64,000 nt of DNA from Blepharisma japonicum (GCA_949751835.1 CATKHK010000025.1:420741-484740); one strand, 5' to 3'; shown: positions 45,449 through 56,366, numbered from the stretch's first letter. The notes: generated by a model not told the origin, from the letters alone. A program made the numbers and translations.

Positions 45449-45913
45449 ATGAAAATAGTTATTGTGTGCTTAGCCTTCTTTCCATTTGGATTTTCATATG
45501 AACTAGAAAATGGAAACAGTTGCTCAATAGAAATTTGTAAAACTCGGAAAATTGAAATAGACTCAAAAGGTAAATCATGACCGGTGTATTGCTATCACTG
45601 TACACTATCTGAAAATGAATTAATTTTTCGGAAAATCTATGGGGATAGGTGATGAACTTATTATACAAGTGCTATAGATGGTGATGCAAATTATCAGTAT
45701 AGATTGATTGAAAATATTGATCTATGCCCAGGAGAATCATTTGAAGTAGACGGGAAAGGCAAAATATGGCCGTTGTGATGCTATGATGGCTATGAAATTG
45801 TAAAATTTGAAAAAACTGGGAAAATCTTTTGATCTTATGTGGAAGATAATAGTGCTGGATACCCAAGTCTCCAATATCGAAAGATTGATAAATCATTGTC
45901 TTTGCTCAAATAA
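45449..45913 (+). CDS. Small secreted Trp-rich protein with two tandem repeats
   Basis: The 154-residue frame has five TGA codons read as Trp, including two in a row (GDRWWTYY). The start ATG 45449 gives a signal peptide, MKIVIVCLAFFPFGFSYELE. The mature part consists of two diverged copies of one domain of about 55-60 residues. The first runs from CSIEICKTRKIEIDSKGKSW to DANYQYRLIE. The second runs from LCPGESFEVDGKGKIWPLW to YPSLQYRKIDKS. Each copy has a Gly-Lys-x-W turn, a C-Y pair, a run of strands and a closing YQYR/LQYR motif. I recognise no family. It is probably secreted or vesicle-lumenal and disulfide-linked. Confidence 0.65.
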
Positions 45914-46206
45914 AATAACTCAAATTACTTTATTGATTTTTAACCTAAGAACTACATAAATGCACTAGGTTTTCAGCTGCTTGCAGCTCACTCATCTCTT
46001 CATTCTTCCTTCTTTTTCTATCCTCATAGCGCAAACATTTTTTATTACTAAACCTATCTGAGTTCTCTTATAATCCTAAAAATTTTCACCATTCCTTCGA
46101 ATTTATCAGAATATAGTGAAATTTCAAATGGCCTTAAGCTCAAGCATCCTTGTTTAATTTAAGAATTGATATATATATATATATGTAAACGATTGCATAT
46201 TACGGT

Positions 46207-46569
46207 TTAATTATCTTTTCTGAAAGTAAAAAGCTCGTTTGAATTTTGACATTTTTCTTTGCTAAATGATAAGCTTATATCAGACGAATTAATCTGGCTA
46301 AGTATTTCATTAATCGGGACTAGCTCATGAATAATTCTCTTCGTTGGCTTCGGAAGACCCTGAAAATTGCCTATATTTACATCAAGAATGCTTTTTTCCT
46401 GCAATTTTTCAATCTCTTCATTTTTCCTCGAAAATAGCTTCTCAATTTCTCCTTCGATCTCCTGCAGCTCCGAATTAACTGATTTAATAATCTCAAATTC
46501 CGTTTTTCCTGCTCTATTTGTAAGAATCCTCACAACTTTTTTCTCTTTTGGCTTATTTTTCTTTATCAT
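46207..46569 (-). CDS. Uncharacterised 120-residue coiled-coil protein
   Basis: I do not recognise this protein. It starts MIKKNKPKEKKVVRILTNRA, has a Lys-rich head, a predicted coiled coil in the middle (ELQEIEGEIEKLFSRKNEE) and a Ser-rich tail, and ends at TAA 46207-46209. It has no TGA codon. Its start is 70 bases from the divergent start of the NACHT-coiled-coil gene, so the two probably share a promoter region. A role linked to that neighbour is possible but not shown. Confidence 0.5.
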   Translation of the reverse strand: MIKKNKPKEKKVVRILTNRAGKTEFEIIKSVNSELQEIEGEIEKLFSRKNEEIEKLQEKSILDVNIGNFQGLPKPTKRIIHELVPINEILSQINSSDISLSFSKEKCQNSNELFTFRKDN

Positions 46570-46639
46570 TTATAATAATCTTGCTAGACCTCATAAAACT
46601 TCAAATAATTTGAACTGGTCATTGATATTTAATAAGATA

Positions 46640-49600
46640 ATGAATAAGCATCCAGGAATGAAATGCAGAACAGAGTAATATCTATTAAGTATTGTACATG
46701 AAGCATACTATGAGCATTTAAAATCAAAGTATACAACAGATTTAGAAGAAATAACTCAAGAAATCGACACATGGCTTACGAAAAATAATATTTTTTCTCA
46801 TGAAAGCGCCCAAAAATCCTTGCCGCTAATGATTTGTGGGAATTCTGGGAGTGGGAAAAGCACACTGATAGCCCAATGGATTGATCTCCATGAGAAATCT
46901 CATAAAAGAGATAATGATTTTTTGCTGTACCATTTTGTAAAGATCTCTGCAAGTGATAGAGAGTATTATTTTACGCTATTTCGGCTTTATAACAAAATTC
47001 GAGTAACTTTCTAGTTAGGAAGCTTATCAAATACCAAAGCGTGTAGGACTGATTGAAGACGACCTCAGGATTTATTTTTCGAGATGGTTAGAAACAGCCG
47101 CAGAAAGACGAGCTTTAACAAATTCTGTTAAACAGAATCTGATTTTAGTTATTGATGGAGTTGATAAATATGTCGACCAGCATGGAAGGGAAGAGCCTTC
47201 TGATTGGCTGCCTTGTAATTTACCAGCTGGAGTTAAGATGATATTTACTTGTAATAATGACAGTAAATCTTACCCATTTCTTGAAAAGAAAGTGAGTTAC
47301 ATAATTGAACTAAAACCTTTAACTCCAGAACAGAGACTTGATATTTTTAATGAACATCTATTAGGCCGCACAAGAGATGAGACACCAAGGATTTTAGATA
47401 AGCTGCAGCAGGACATAAAGGCTTATGACTGTTTTGGAAATCCTTTATATTTGAATTTGATGCTGAGCCTTTCTATGCATTGTGTGCATGGGATTGATGA
47501 TTTTGAATATGAATCTCTTGAAAATATGCTGACTCCAGAGAAATTATTTGAATATAGCATTGATTTTTATTCCCAAAAGCATTTTAAAGAAGAAATCATG
47601 TTAAGAATTTTTGGGTTACTTACAGTTACAAGGTCGGGGTTAAGTGAAGAAGAGCTAATTAAGCTGTCAAATTGTAAACCCCAACAAGTTTCTCGCATTT
47701 TAACTATATTTCATACCTGCTTGGTCTGTATTTCAGGGTTTTATATATTCAGCAATGAGTGCTTTAAAAAAGTTGTCTTAGAAAAGCTAGGCACTCTTAG
47801 CAGCCTTCATCATGAAATTTCTCGCGTGCTTGAAGGAAATAAACTTACAATCAGGAAAACGGATGAACTTTTATACCATTTAGAAGCTAGTAATTCCTGG
47901 ATGAAGCTAAAAGACCAGCTCACAAAACTTGATGTCTTTACACTTATGATGACCCCTGACTACAAGCTTGATTTATTTAACTACTGAGCACAGCTAGAGC
48001 AGCAAAGATTTGACCCAGTCCAAGAGTACAACAAAACCATTGAAGAATTTGTTGCCCAGCATAGTCCTTCCCACCATGATTTGCTTATCCTCATGCTTCA
48101 GTTTTGTAGGTTTTTTAAAGAATATAACGATATGGAAGTCCCCTCAGCTTTCAATTTCCGCCATCCTCATCTAAAAGGCTATTACGAGCTAAAAGAAATA
48201 AATTTACTTGAAGAAGTTGAAAAGCTCCCTGAAATGTTTTTCTCAACCCAACAATACCCTCTAAAAGAAGAAGAAAATTTTTCGATAGAAAATAAAATGT
48301 CCAGAATAGCTTTAAAAGAAATGTGCCTAAAAGCTGCCAAAAAAGAGTATTTTAATACGAAGCCACCGAATTTTTATTATTATAAGCGATGATTATGGAT
48401 ACAGTTCCCATGGTGCACGCTGGATTCTAATGCCGATTTTTCACAAATTATGAGGAAGTTTAATGATGAAAATGAAATGATGAATCCGAAAGCCGAAAAT
48501 GATTTATCAATAGAAATGCTGAGCATTTTTAAAAATGCTAATGCAAAAGCTATTAAAAAGTATACACCGGTTACACGCTCAGCATCATCTACTAAGATGG
48601 AAATAAATAAAAAACGGCATGCAAGAAATGAGTCAAATACACAAATATCAAGGGCTGTAGGTATTTTGCCCAAAATAAGATCACAGATGACGCTAGGGCT
48701 GCAAACTCCAGAAGCAAAAAGTAGAAGCCATTCAGTGTCATCACTTCATCATAGTTTTACCACTAATTGTTTTAATAAAAGCTTTACAGTTAAAGAGTCT
48801 TTTGACGTAGAATTTAAAGATCTAAGCCCAGATAATGTGCTTGAGAAAATTGGGTCAAGTTTGTATGAATATTCTAATGCGCAGGTAAATAATAAAAGAA
48901 GAGAAAATTTTGAAATGAAAAAATTTTATAATAAATTGATAGAAGAAACAAGAATTAAAAAACTCAAATTAATAGGCATCAAAAGTCAGCTTGAAAAAAA
49001 TGAAGACAACTTCCGTGAACAATGCGAAATAAAACAAAAAATAGACGAGCTTCAAAAACAAATGGAAAGTATATTAGATAAACTTAATAACGCAGAACTT
49101 GACTCCAGAAGGCTTGAATGCATTATTTCTTGCTGCTTTAAAAACCCTGCAAGAAATGATGAGTGGGTCAGAGGACTCGAAAAAGGTATAGAAAACATGA
49201 AAGATATGATAAAATTCGAATTGGGAGAAATAAAAAGCTGCAATAAAGAAACAGAAATGTTAGAAGAGCAATATTATGCTTATAAGGCGACACAAAAAGA
49301 TAAAGCAATGTATCAGCATGATACTATTGAACGGATTCTCTCACAGTATCAAATAAAAAATAGGATAAATGATACCTTGTCTAAAGGAGACAAAAAGAGA
49401 AAAGATTTGGTAACTAAAATTATGAGCGAACAAAGCAACAGCTATTTTTTTGATAAAATTAAACAAAGAAATAAATTAAAGGTGACAATATCAGATAAAA
49501 TGCAGTATTTAAAAGGGAAACTGGAACATTATAACCAAGTCATGTCTAAGGTTACTAAAATTTTAAATATTTCTCACCCAAGAGAACTAGGGATGGTTCT

Positions 49601-50165
49601 ATTTACTTTTGAAAAAAGTAAAGAACTTAAAGAAAGCATAAAAATCAAAGAAACAAAAATCAAAGAATTGAAATGTGAAAGAGATTTGCTACTCTCTAAA
49701 TTGCAAATATTTAGAAAAAAAGAATCAGAAAACGATAAAAATCAGAAAATTGTATATACACTTGATGAATTACATGACAAAGCAAGGGTAGCTGAGCAGA
49801 GATTTGAACATCTTCATAAGCTATCTAAGCGGCAAGAATATTTATATATATCTTGTATAGGAAGCTTAGAACAGCTATGAGGAAGGTTTGCGGTAGAAAA
49901 AAATTATGATATTGACTCAACGAATATAAAGAAGGTTATTTCAACACTAGATAGTAGGATTTGTGAAATGAAGAATAAGCTTGGAGACTCTTTTAGGCTG
50001 AGAATTAAGTCTGTAAATGAATTTCCAATTCTAAAAAGTTCGGAGAGGTCAATTATTGAAAATTGTGAAAATCATGACGTTCTGGATGTGAAAGAAGTTT
50101 CTCATTTTGAGAGAAAAGGGGAAAGAAAAAATACAAAACTGTTAAGATATATGAGCATGCAATAA
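46640..50165 (+). CDS. NACHT-like NTPase fused to a long coiled coil
   Basis: Removal of a 15-nt intron (46675-46689) and a 16-nt intron (47003-47018), with TGA read as Trp at 47985, 48390 and 49878, gives one frame of 1,164 residues. The NTPase has the P-loop ICGNSGSGKSTLIAQW (about 60-75), a Walker B-like LILVIDGVDKY, a sensor-like VKMIFTCNND, LEKKVSYIIELKPLTPEQ and a winged-helix-like region, as in NACHT/STAND proteins. A helical middle follows. From about residue 610 to the end lie long coiled coils (KIDELQKQMESILDKLNNAE, EKSKELKESIKIKETKIKEL). It has neither WD40/TPR nor leucine-rich repeats as sensor. It may be a STAND switch that assembles through the coiled coil, perhaps cytoskeletal. 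The function is not known. Confidence 0.75.
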
Positions 50166-50775
50166 TATATGCAATTAGTAAATTTTGTTTATCAAGTTTG
50201 TTGTGAGATATTATTTTATTTATAAATGATTATGATAGCTCAGATTTAATTAAGTTTAAAAAGTAATTATAAAATCATAGTTAATTTGTATGATTTTGGG
50301 TATCTCGATAGTGAAAAAGAAAAATTATACCTTTTATAAAATTTAGTTTAGTTTTTAATAATCCTGATTTTATGTATAAAATTACATATATAATTAATTT
50401 TCTGCTTTAAACTATTTCTTCTAAACTTAAATCTTGAAGACAATTATTTTATAATTTAAATTGCTCAAATATTGCTTTCCATATTTTTTACCTTTTTGGT
50501 AAATCCTAATAAGTCCTTAAAACTGAGATTAAGAATTCGGGAAGATCGTTTTTAACAAATTTTGGATTGCATTTTCAGAATTAGGCATATAAATGCTTGA
50601 ATAAAATTATTTTGATTTTTTGATAATCTCATCTAAAATTATATCAATAAATTATCATTTTAATAATATTAAATACGATGAGTTTTGATCTATGCAGTTA
50701 TTCTTTTTTGATATTAACTGATTCTTTTTTATCGCATTTCATTCCTCATTAATTATAAAAATTATATAAATTACT
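50166..50775. other. Intergenic region before the tandem array
   Basis: These 610 AT-rich bases show no credible frame under the TGA=Trp code, no RNA gene and no clear link to the repeated spacers further on. The promoter of the first array gene should lie near its end. Confidence 0.5.
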
Positions 50776-51600
50776 ATGAGTATAGATCGCAGATCATCAA
50801 AGATCAATATCGAATTACAACTCATCCAATCTGGAGGCTCTCAGGATTTTTCCATTTCAACTATAGACTCCAGACTTACAGCTTGTAATCAAAACGGAAA
50901 TTTTCTTATTCAGCCCTTATTGAAATTTATCTCAGATCATCATCACAATCTTGAGCACACAATGGTTTCTTTATTTTCTAGTGTAAAAAAAGTTTTTGTA
51001 TATTCAGGAAATTATCCTTTACCAGTAGAGCTTCAGGCTCCTGCAAATGAATTTATTTCAAATTCAACAATAAAAATACGATGCCGATACACAAGGGATT
51101 ATGAATCATCAAAATCAGCTCAAAGTGAGCAAGGAGCGGAAGAGGAAAATGATTCAGATAGTGGTGTAAGAGGGAATAGTAAAAGGACTAAGGAAAGGAA
51201 GGTCGGCGTCATAATAGAAAAAGTAGCTCAGTGGAGAAATTTGTATAATGGAGTCCCAAATTCTAATGGAGAAATTGTTAGGCTGACTTTAGAAGAAGCT
51301 GCCACAAGAGTCGGAATTTCTAAAAAATCACTTGATGACTACTTGTTACAGTTAAGATTCGGAAGGAAATATGGCTTCAATTTTGAAGAACATAAAAATG
51401 ATAAAGTTGGACTACTAAGGGCTTTTGTAAAAAAGTTCAAAAAAATACAATCTGATCTTTCGAAAATCATGCCTGGTGAGTCGATTCCAAGTGATCTTGA
51501 GCAGCAGATAAGTGAAAAAGGTACCCCATTGTGCAAATCTAAAAAATGTTGTGTGCCGCCTTCTGGAATTTTAAAGGTTCCAGGACAAAGCTCGAATTAA
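50776..51600 (+). CDS. HTH-like domain protein, array unit 1
   Basis: This 274-residue protein is the first of three paralogs. Its N-terminus (MSIDRRSSKINIELQLIQSG ...) is unlike that of the other two. From about residue 88 it shares an acidic Ser-rich linker and then a conserved C-terminal domain: VGVIIEKVAQWRNLYNGVPN, RLTLEEAATRVGISKKSLDD, LLQLRFGRKYGFNFEEHKND and LLRAFVKKFKK. The part around EEAATRVGISKKSLDDYL looks like a helix-turn-helix, so DNA binding is a fair guess. The end has CKSKKCCVPPSGIL, with three Cys. It has no intron or TGA. I cannot name the family, which I believe recurs in ciliates. Confidence 0.6.
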   Translation: MSIDRRSSKINIELQLIQSGGSQDFSISTIDSRLTACNQNGNFLIQPLLKFISDHHHNLEHTMVSLFSSVKKVFVYSGNYPLPVELQAPANEFISNSTIKIRCRYTRDYESSKSAQSEQGAEEENDSDSGVRGNSKRTKERKVGVIIEKVAQWRNLYNGVPNSNGEIVRLTLEEAATRVGISKKSLDDYLLQLRFGRKYGFNFEEHKNDKVGLLRAFVKKFKKIQSDLSKIMPGESIPSDLEQQISEKGTPLCKSKKCCVPPSGILKVPGQSSN

Positions 51601-51766
51601 ATATAATCAAATTTATCTTCTAAATTTTTGGTTTAATATTATGTTAAAGTTATAGTCAAGTCATTTATGCGTTACAAACTATTTTTTATATTTGTAATTT
51701 AGATGAGGCAAAATTTTATTGAGAATTAGTAAGAATAAGAATGAATACTTGGCTTATATTGTTTAA

Positions 51767-52298
51767 ATGGGCAGTGTAATGGTAACTCATAAGAAAAAGC
51801 AGAGAGTAAACTATATATAGACAGCAAAAGCTATAGAAGCAGTTATCTCTAATGATTCTTACTTTCATTATACGACTGAAGATACTTCAATTCTACTTGA
51901 AACAGTAATAATAAATTAGAACAATTGGACGCTCTTGCATTTAGCTGTATGGCTCAATAAACAAATTGCAGTTAAAAAAATTTTGGAACTAAACCCAAAT
52001 ATAGAAGCTTTAGATTCTAATGGAGAAACTCCGCTGCATTTGGCAGAACTTTCCCATAATGATGATATATAGAAACTATTAAAAGTTGTAGGCGCAAATG
52101 ATACAATTAAAAGTAAATATGGTAAAGGAAACTATTCAAACGATAAATTAATTGATATTGATCTCTGCAATGAAAAATCCAAAAAATTGAAGTACCTTCA
52201 ATGATATGCACAGTTAAATCAGCGGTTTGAGCTAAAATTGAAATGTGCTTCAGTTGCGATACAGATGAACTGAATTTCGAAAAAATTGAATTTTTTAA
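51767..52298 (+). pseudogene. Ankyrin protein, array unit 1, broken copy
   Basis: This copy matches the intact ankyrin genes at 53838 and 55833, including their two 15-nt introns (51806-51820 and 51905-51919). It carries an in-frame TAG at 52070-52072, where the others have TAT (Tyr), and a 1-base deletion near 52170-52180 that shifts the frame. Later bases keep drifting. It is therefore most likely a pseudogene, unless a product truncated after the second ankyrin repeat is still used. Confidence 0.75.
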
Positions 52299-52790
52299 AT
52301 TTATAAGCGAAAATGTTCTATGAAAAACCTCTATAATAGATTAAATTTAAATAATTATCTGAAATATAAAAAAAATTGATAATAAAGAGTAGAATGAGAC
52401 TGGCTTCAGCGAAATTTAAAAAATCATTTTAGTAAATAAAATTTCAATTATTTATGATTAATTAAATAGACATATTTATATTTCACATATAATCTTATTT
52501 TATAAAATTTTTCACTTATCTTTTAGCTATAAAAATTTATTTCCATTTTTCAATTAGACCTTACCCGAAATCCTAAAGATTTTCATCACACTTTGGGATC
52601 TCTCAAAATAATTATCATTTCCCTTTACATTTAAGTTTAGTTTCCATTTCTATTGCTTTCTTACCTAGGTTATTTCACATTATTTAATTTCGCACCAATC
52701 CTTTCCTTTATATAAAAATACTTTAACTTTAATCTCGCGAGCAATTATTTCTGCTTATTTAAGCAAAATGAACGGTGGAAATATGATAAT
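52299..52790. promoter_or_regulatory. Repeated upstream spacer of array unit 2
   Basis: This AT-rich spacer is clearly similar to 54372-54897 and 56367-56895, including tracts such as ctattgctttcttaccta and a CT-rich stretch before the start. It should hold the promoter copied from the giant gene. An upstream ATG at 52768 is out of frame with the main start at 52791. Confidence 0.55.
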
Positions 52791-53621
52791 ATGGAAGAAC
52801 AAAGACTTCTTAAGTTGGTTGATCAGATTTTCTCAGTTTCGCCTGATAAACCTCAAACCACCTCTCAAAATCTACAAGCTCTCAATAAAGCTCTTCAAAA
52901 AGCCTCAGAAAGCACTTTACAAGCAGACAGCAACTTGATCAGCGAATTCGAAGCTCAAGAAAAACAAGACTTGCTCAGCAAACTCGAAGCCCAAGAAAAA
53001 TTCTTCATGGATTTCGACTGCATGCACTTCAATCGCCATGGCGAAATCCTAGTAGAGGTTCCTGAAAATCATATCATTTCAAATTCAGCAATAAAAATAC
53101 AATCCCAATGCACAATGGATTCTGAATCATCAAAATCAGCTCAAACTGAGCAAGGAGGGGGAGAGGAAAATGATTCAGATAAGAGTTTAAGAGGGAATAA
53201 TAAAAGGACTAAAGAAAGGAAGGTCGGCGTCATAATAGAAAAAGTAGATCAGTGGAGAAATTTGTATGATGGAGCCCCAAATTCTAATGGAGAAATTGTT
53301 AGGCTGACTTTAGAAGAAGCTGCCACAAGAGTCGGAATTTCTAAAAAATCACTTGATGGCTACTTATTACTGTTAAGATTCGGAAGGAAATATGGCTTCA
53401 ATTTTGAAGAACATAAAAATGATAAAGTTAGACTACTAAGGGCTTTTGTAAAAAAGTTCAAAAAAATAGATTTGGATCTTTCGAATATCATGCCTGGTGA
53501 GTCGATTCCAAGTGATCTTAAGCAGCAGATAAGAGAAAAAGGTACGCCATTGTGCAAATCTAAAAAATGTTGTGTGCCGCCTTCTGGGATTTTAAAGATT
53601 CCAGGACTAAGCTTGAATTAA
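52791..53621 (+). CDS. Chimeric HTH-like protein, array unit 2
   Basis: This 276-residue protein begins MEEQRLLKLVDQIF and shares roughly its first 46 residues (to SESTLQA) with the giant protein at 56896. A diverged stretch with two FEAQE/LEAQE repeats follows. The rest matches unit 1: the linker from about ISNSAIKIQ onward and the HTH-like domain (VGVIIEKVDQWRNLYDGAPN, EEAATRVGISKKSLDGYL) with the Cys-containing tail. It is thus a fusion of a giant-gene 5' end and an HTH-like 3' end. The MEEQ frame is preferred over the overlapping frame from the upstream ATG because it runs through the whole conserved domain. Confidence 0.62.
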   Translation: MEEQRLLKLVDQIFSVSPDKPQTTSQNLQALNKALQKASESTLQADSNLISEFEAQEKQDLLSKLEAQEKFFMDFDCMHFNRHGEILVEVPENHIISNSAIKIQSQCTMDSESSKSAQTEQGGGEENDSDKSLRGNNKRTKERKVGVIIEKVDQWRNLYDGAPNSNGEIVRLTLEEAATRVGISKKSLDGYLLLLRFGRKYGFNFEEHKNDKVRLLRAFVKKFKKIDLDLSNIMPGESIPSDLKQQIREKGTPLCKSKKCCVPPSGILKIPGLSLN

Positions 53622-53837
53622 ATATAATTAAATTTATCTTCTAAATTTTTTGGTTTTAATATTATATTAAAGTTATAGTCAAGTCATTTATGCGTTACAA
53701 ACTATTTTTTATTTTTGTAATTTATATGAGGCAAAATGTTATTGAGAATTAGTAAGAATAAGAATGAATACTCATCCTATGTTTTTATTATCCTCTTTTT
53801 AAATTATGAGTCAAATCTCTTGGCTTATATTATTTAA

Positions 53838-54371
53838 ATGGGCAGTGTAATGGTAACTCATAAGAAAAAGCAAAGAGTAGACTATATATAGACAGCAAAA
53901 GCTATAGAAGCAGTTATTTCTAATGATCCTTACTTTCATTATACGACTGAAGATACTTCAATTCTACTTGAAGCAGTAATAATAAATTAGAACAATTGGA
54001 CGCTCTTGCATTTAGCTGTATGGCTCAATAAATCGATTGCAGTTAAAAAAATTTTGGAACTAAACCCAAATATAGAAGCTTTAGATTCTAATGGAGAAAC
54101 TCCGCTGCATTTGGCAGAACTTTCCCATAATGATGATATATATAAACTATTAAAAGTTGTAGGCGCAAATGATACAATTAAAAGTAAATATGGTAAAGGA
54201 AACTATTCAAACGATAAATTAATTGATATTGATCTCTGCAATGAGCAAACCCAAAAAATTGAAGTACCTTCAATGATAAGTACAGTTAAATCAGCGGTTT
54301 CAGCAAAAAATGAAATGTGCTTCAGTTGTGATACAGATGAACTGAATTTCGAAAAAGTTGAATTTTTGTAA
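53838..54371 (+). CDS. Two-intron ankyrin protein, array unit 2
   Basis: With introns 53877-53891 and 53976-53990 removed (both 15 nt, GTA...TAG), the frame gives 167 residues from ATG 53838 to TAA 54369-54371. Two ankyrin repeats are visible: NNWTLLHLAVWLNKSIAVKK and SNGETPLHLAELSHNDDIYK. A tail with CNEQTQKIEVPSM and CFSCDTDELNFEKVEFL follows. Without splicing, each intron contributes an in-frame TAG. It is nearly identical to the unit 3 copy. It probably mediates protein binding; the partner is unknown. Confidence 0.68.
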
Positions 54372-54897
54372 ATTTTAAGCGAAAATATACTGGTTTTTAT
54401 TTATGCAAAACTACTATAATAGATTAAATTTAAATAATTATCTGAAATATATAAACAATTGATGAAAAAAGAGTAGAATGAGAATTGGTAACAGCGAAAT
54501 TTAAAAATCATTTTAGTATGACTAACTTAAATAAAATTTCAATTATGATTAATTAAATAGACATGTTTATATTTCACATATAATCTCTATTTTCATAAAA
54601 TTTTTTATCACTTATCTTTTAGCTATAAAAAATTATTTCCATTTTTCAATTAGACTTTATCAGAAATTCTAAAAATTTTCTTCATATTTTGGTTCTCTAT
54701 CAAAATAATTATCCATTTTCTATTTCATTTAAGTTTAGTTTCCATTTCTATTGCTTTCTTACCTAGTTTATTTCACATTATTTATTTCGCCTCAATTTGG
54801 CACCAATCCTTCCCTTTATACAAAAATACTTTAACTTTAATCTCGAGAGCTGTTAATAAGTCTATTTAAGAAAAATGAATGGTGGAAATATAATAAT
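54372..54897. promoter_or_regulatory. Repeated upstream spacer of array unit 3
   Basis: This is the second copy of the promoter spacer found before the giant gene, very close in sequence to 56367-56895. An out-of-frame upstream ATG lies at 54875, 23 bases before the main start. Confidence 0.55.
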
Positions 54898-55653
54898 ATG
54901 GAAGAACAAAGACTTCTTGAGTTTGTTGATCAGATTTTCTCAGGTCCGCCTGATGAACCTCAAACCACCTCTCAAAATCTACAAGCTCTCAATAAAGCTC
55001 TTCAAAAAGCCTCAGAAAGCACTTTACAAGCAGTTAGCGACTTGCTCAGCGATCTCGAAGCTCAAGGAAAAATCCCCATGGACGACGCAGACAAGTTCCA
55101 CAATTATCTTGGTGTAATCTCAGAAGGGAACAAACCCTCAATCCCAGTCCTGACATGCTTAGAATCCCCAACTCAAATTGAGCAAGGAGAAGAAAAGGAA
55201 AATGATCCAGATAGAGGTGTAAACGAGAATAATAAAAGGACTAGAGGAAAGACGGTCGGCGTCATAATAGAAAAATTAGCTCAGTGGAGAAATTTGTATA
55301 ATGGAGTCCCAAATTCTAATGGAGAAATAGTTAGGCTGACTTTAGAAGAAGCTGCCACAAGAGTCGGAATTTCTAAAAAATCACTTGATGGCTACTTGTT
55401 ACTGTTAAAATTCGGAAAGAAATATGGATTCAATTTTGAAGAACATAAAAATGATAAAGTTGGGCTACTAAGGGCTTTTGTAAAAAAATTCAAAAAAATA
55501 CAATCTGATCTTTCGAAAATAATGCCTGGTGAGTCAATTCCAAGTGATCTTGAGCAGCAGATAAGTGAAAAAGGTACGCCATTGTGCCAATCTAATATGT
55601 GTTGTGTGCCTCCTTCTGGGATTTTAAAGGTTCCAGGACAAAGCTCGAATTAA
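54898..55653 (+). CDS. Chimeric HTH-like protein, array unit 3
   Basis: This 251-residue protein shares about its first 91 residues with the giant protein at 56896: MEEQRLLEFVDQIFSGPPDE through PVLTCLESPT. It then switches to the HTH-like family part (EQGEEKENDPDRGVNENNKR, VGVIIEKLAQWRNLYNGVPN, EEAATRVGISKKSLDGYLL). The fusion point is further along than in unit 2. The tail reads CQSNMCCVPPSGIL. It has no intron or TGA. The function is not known beyond the probable DNA-binding domain. Confidence 0.62.
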   Translation: MEEQRLLEFVDQIFSGPPDEPQTTSQNLQALNKALQKASESTLQAVSDLLSDLEAQGKIPMDDADKFHNYLGVISEGNKPSIPVLTCLESPTQIEQGEEKENDPDRGVNENNKRTRGKTVGVIIEKLAQWRNLYNGVPNSNGEIVRLTLEEAATRVGISKKSLDGYLLLLKFGKKYGFNFEEHKNDKVGLLRAFVKKFKKIQSDLSKIMPGESIPSDLEQQISEKGTPLCQSNMCCVPPSGILKVPGQSSN

Positions 55654-55832
55654 ATATAATCAAATTTATCTTCTAAATTTTTTGGTTTTATATTTATTAA
55701 AATTATCCTCAAGTCATTTATGAGTTACAAATTATTTTTTATTTTGTAGTTTATTTGAGGCAAAAATGTTATTGAGAATTAGTAAGAATAAGAATGAATA
55801 CTCATCCTATGTTCTTGGATTATATTATTTAA

Positions 55833-56366
55833 ATGGGCAGTGTAATGGTAACTCATAAGAAAAAGCAAAGAGTAAACTATATATAGACAGCAAAAGCTAT
55901 AGAAGCAGTTATTTCTAATGACCCTTACTTTCATTATACGACTGAAGATACTTCAATTCTACTTGAAGCAGTAATAATAAATTAGAACAATTGGACGCTC
56001 TTGCATTTAGCTGTATGGCTCAATAAATCGATTGCAGTTAAAAAAATTTTGGAACTAAACCCAAATATAGAAGCTTTAGATTCTAATGGAGAAACTCCGC
56101 TGCATTTGGCAGAACTTTCCCATAATGATGATATATATAAACTATTAAAAGTTGTAGGCGCAAATGATACAATTAAAAGTAAATATGGTAAAGGAAACTA
56201 TTCAAACGATAAATTAATTGATATTGATTTCTGCAATGAACAAACCCAAAAAATTGAAGTACCTTCAATGATAAGTACAGTTAAATCAGCGGTTTCAGCA
56301 AAAAATGAAATGTGCTTAAGTTGTGATACAGATGAACTGAACTTCGAAAAAGTTGAATTTTTGTAA
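55833..56366 (+). CDS. Two-intron ankyrin protein, array unit 3
   Basis: This is the same gene as in unit 2, with introns 55872-55886 and 55971-55985 (15 nt each) and a 167-residue product ending at TAA 56364-56366. The differences are a handful of bases (for example Phe for Leu in IDIDFC and Leu for Phe in CLSCDTDE). Both ankyrin repeats are intact. The high identity points to recent duplication or gene conversion. Confidence 0.68.

Noticed and set aside
45945-46140. Possible minus-strand gene end (KRRKNEEMSELQAAENLVH) in the short spacer before 46207
   Set aside because: The piece looks protein-like, but no start codon or 15-17 nt intron joins it to an upstream exon, so it stays unassigned.
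54875-55117. Frame starting MNGGN upstream of and overlapping the MEEQ genes (also at 52768 and 56873)
   Set aside because: It ends early and runs out of register with the HTH-like domain and the giant protein. The MEEQ frame continues through both, so I treat the upstream ATG as a possible regulatory start only.
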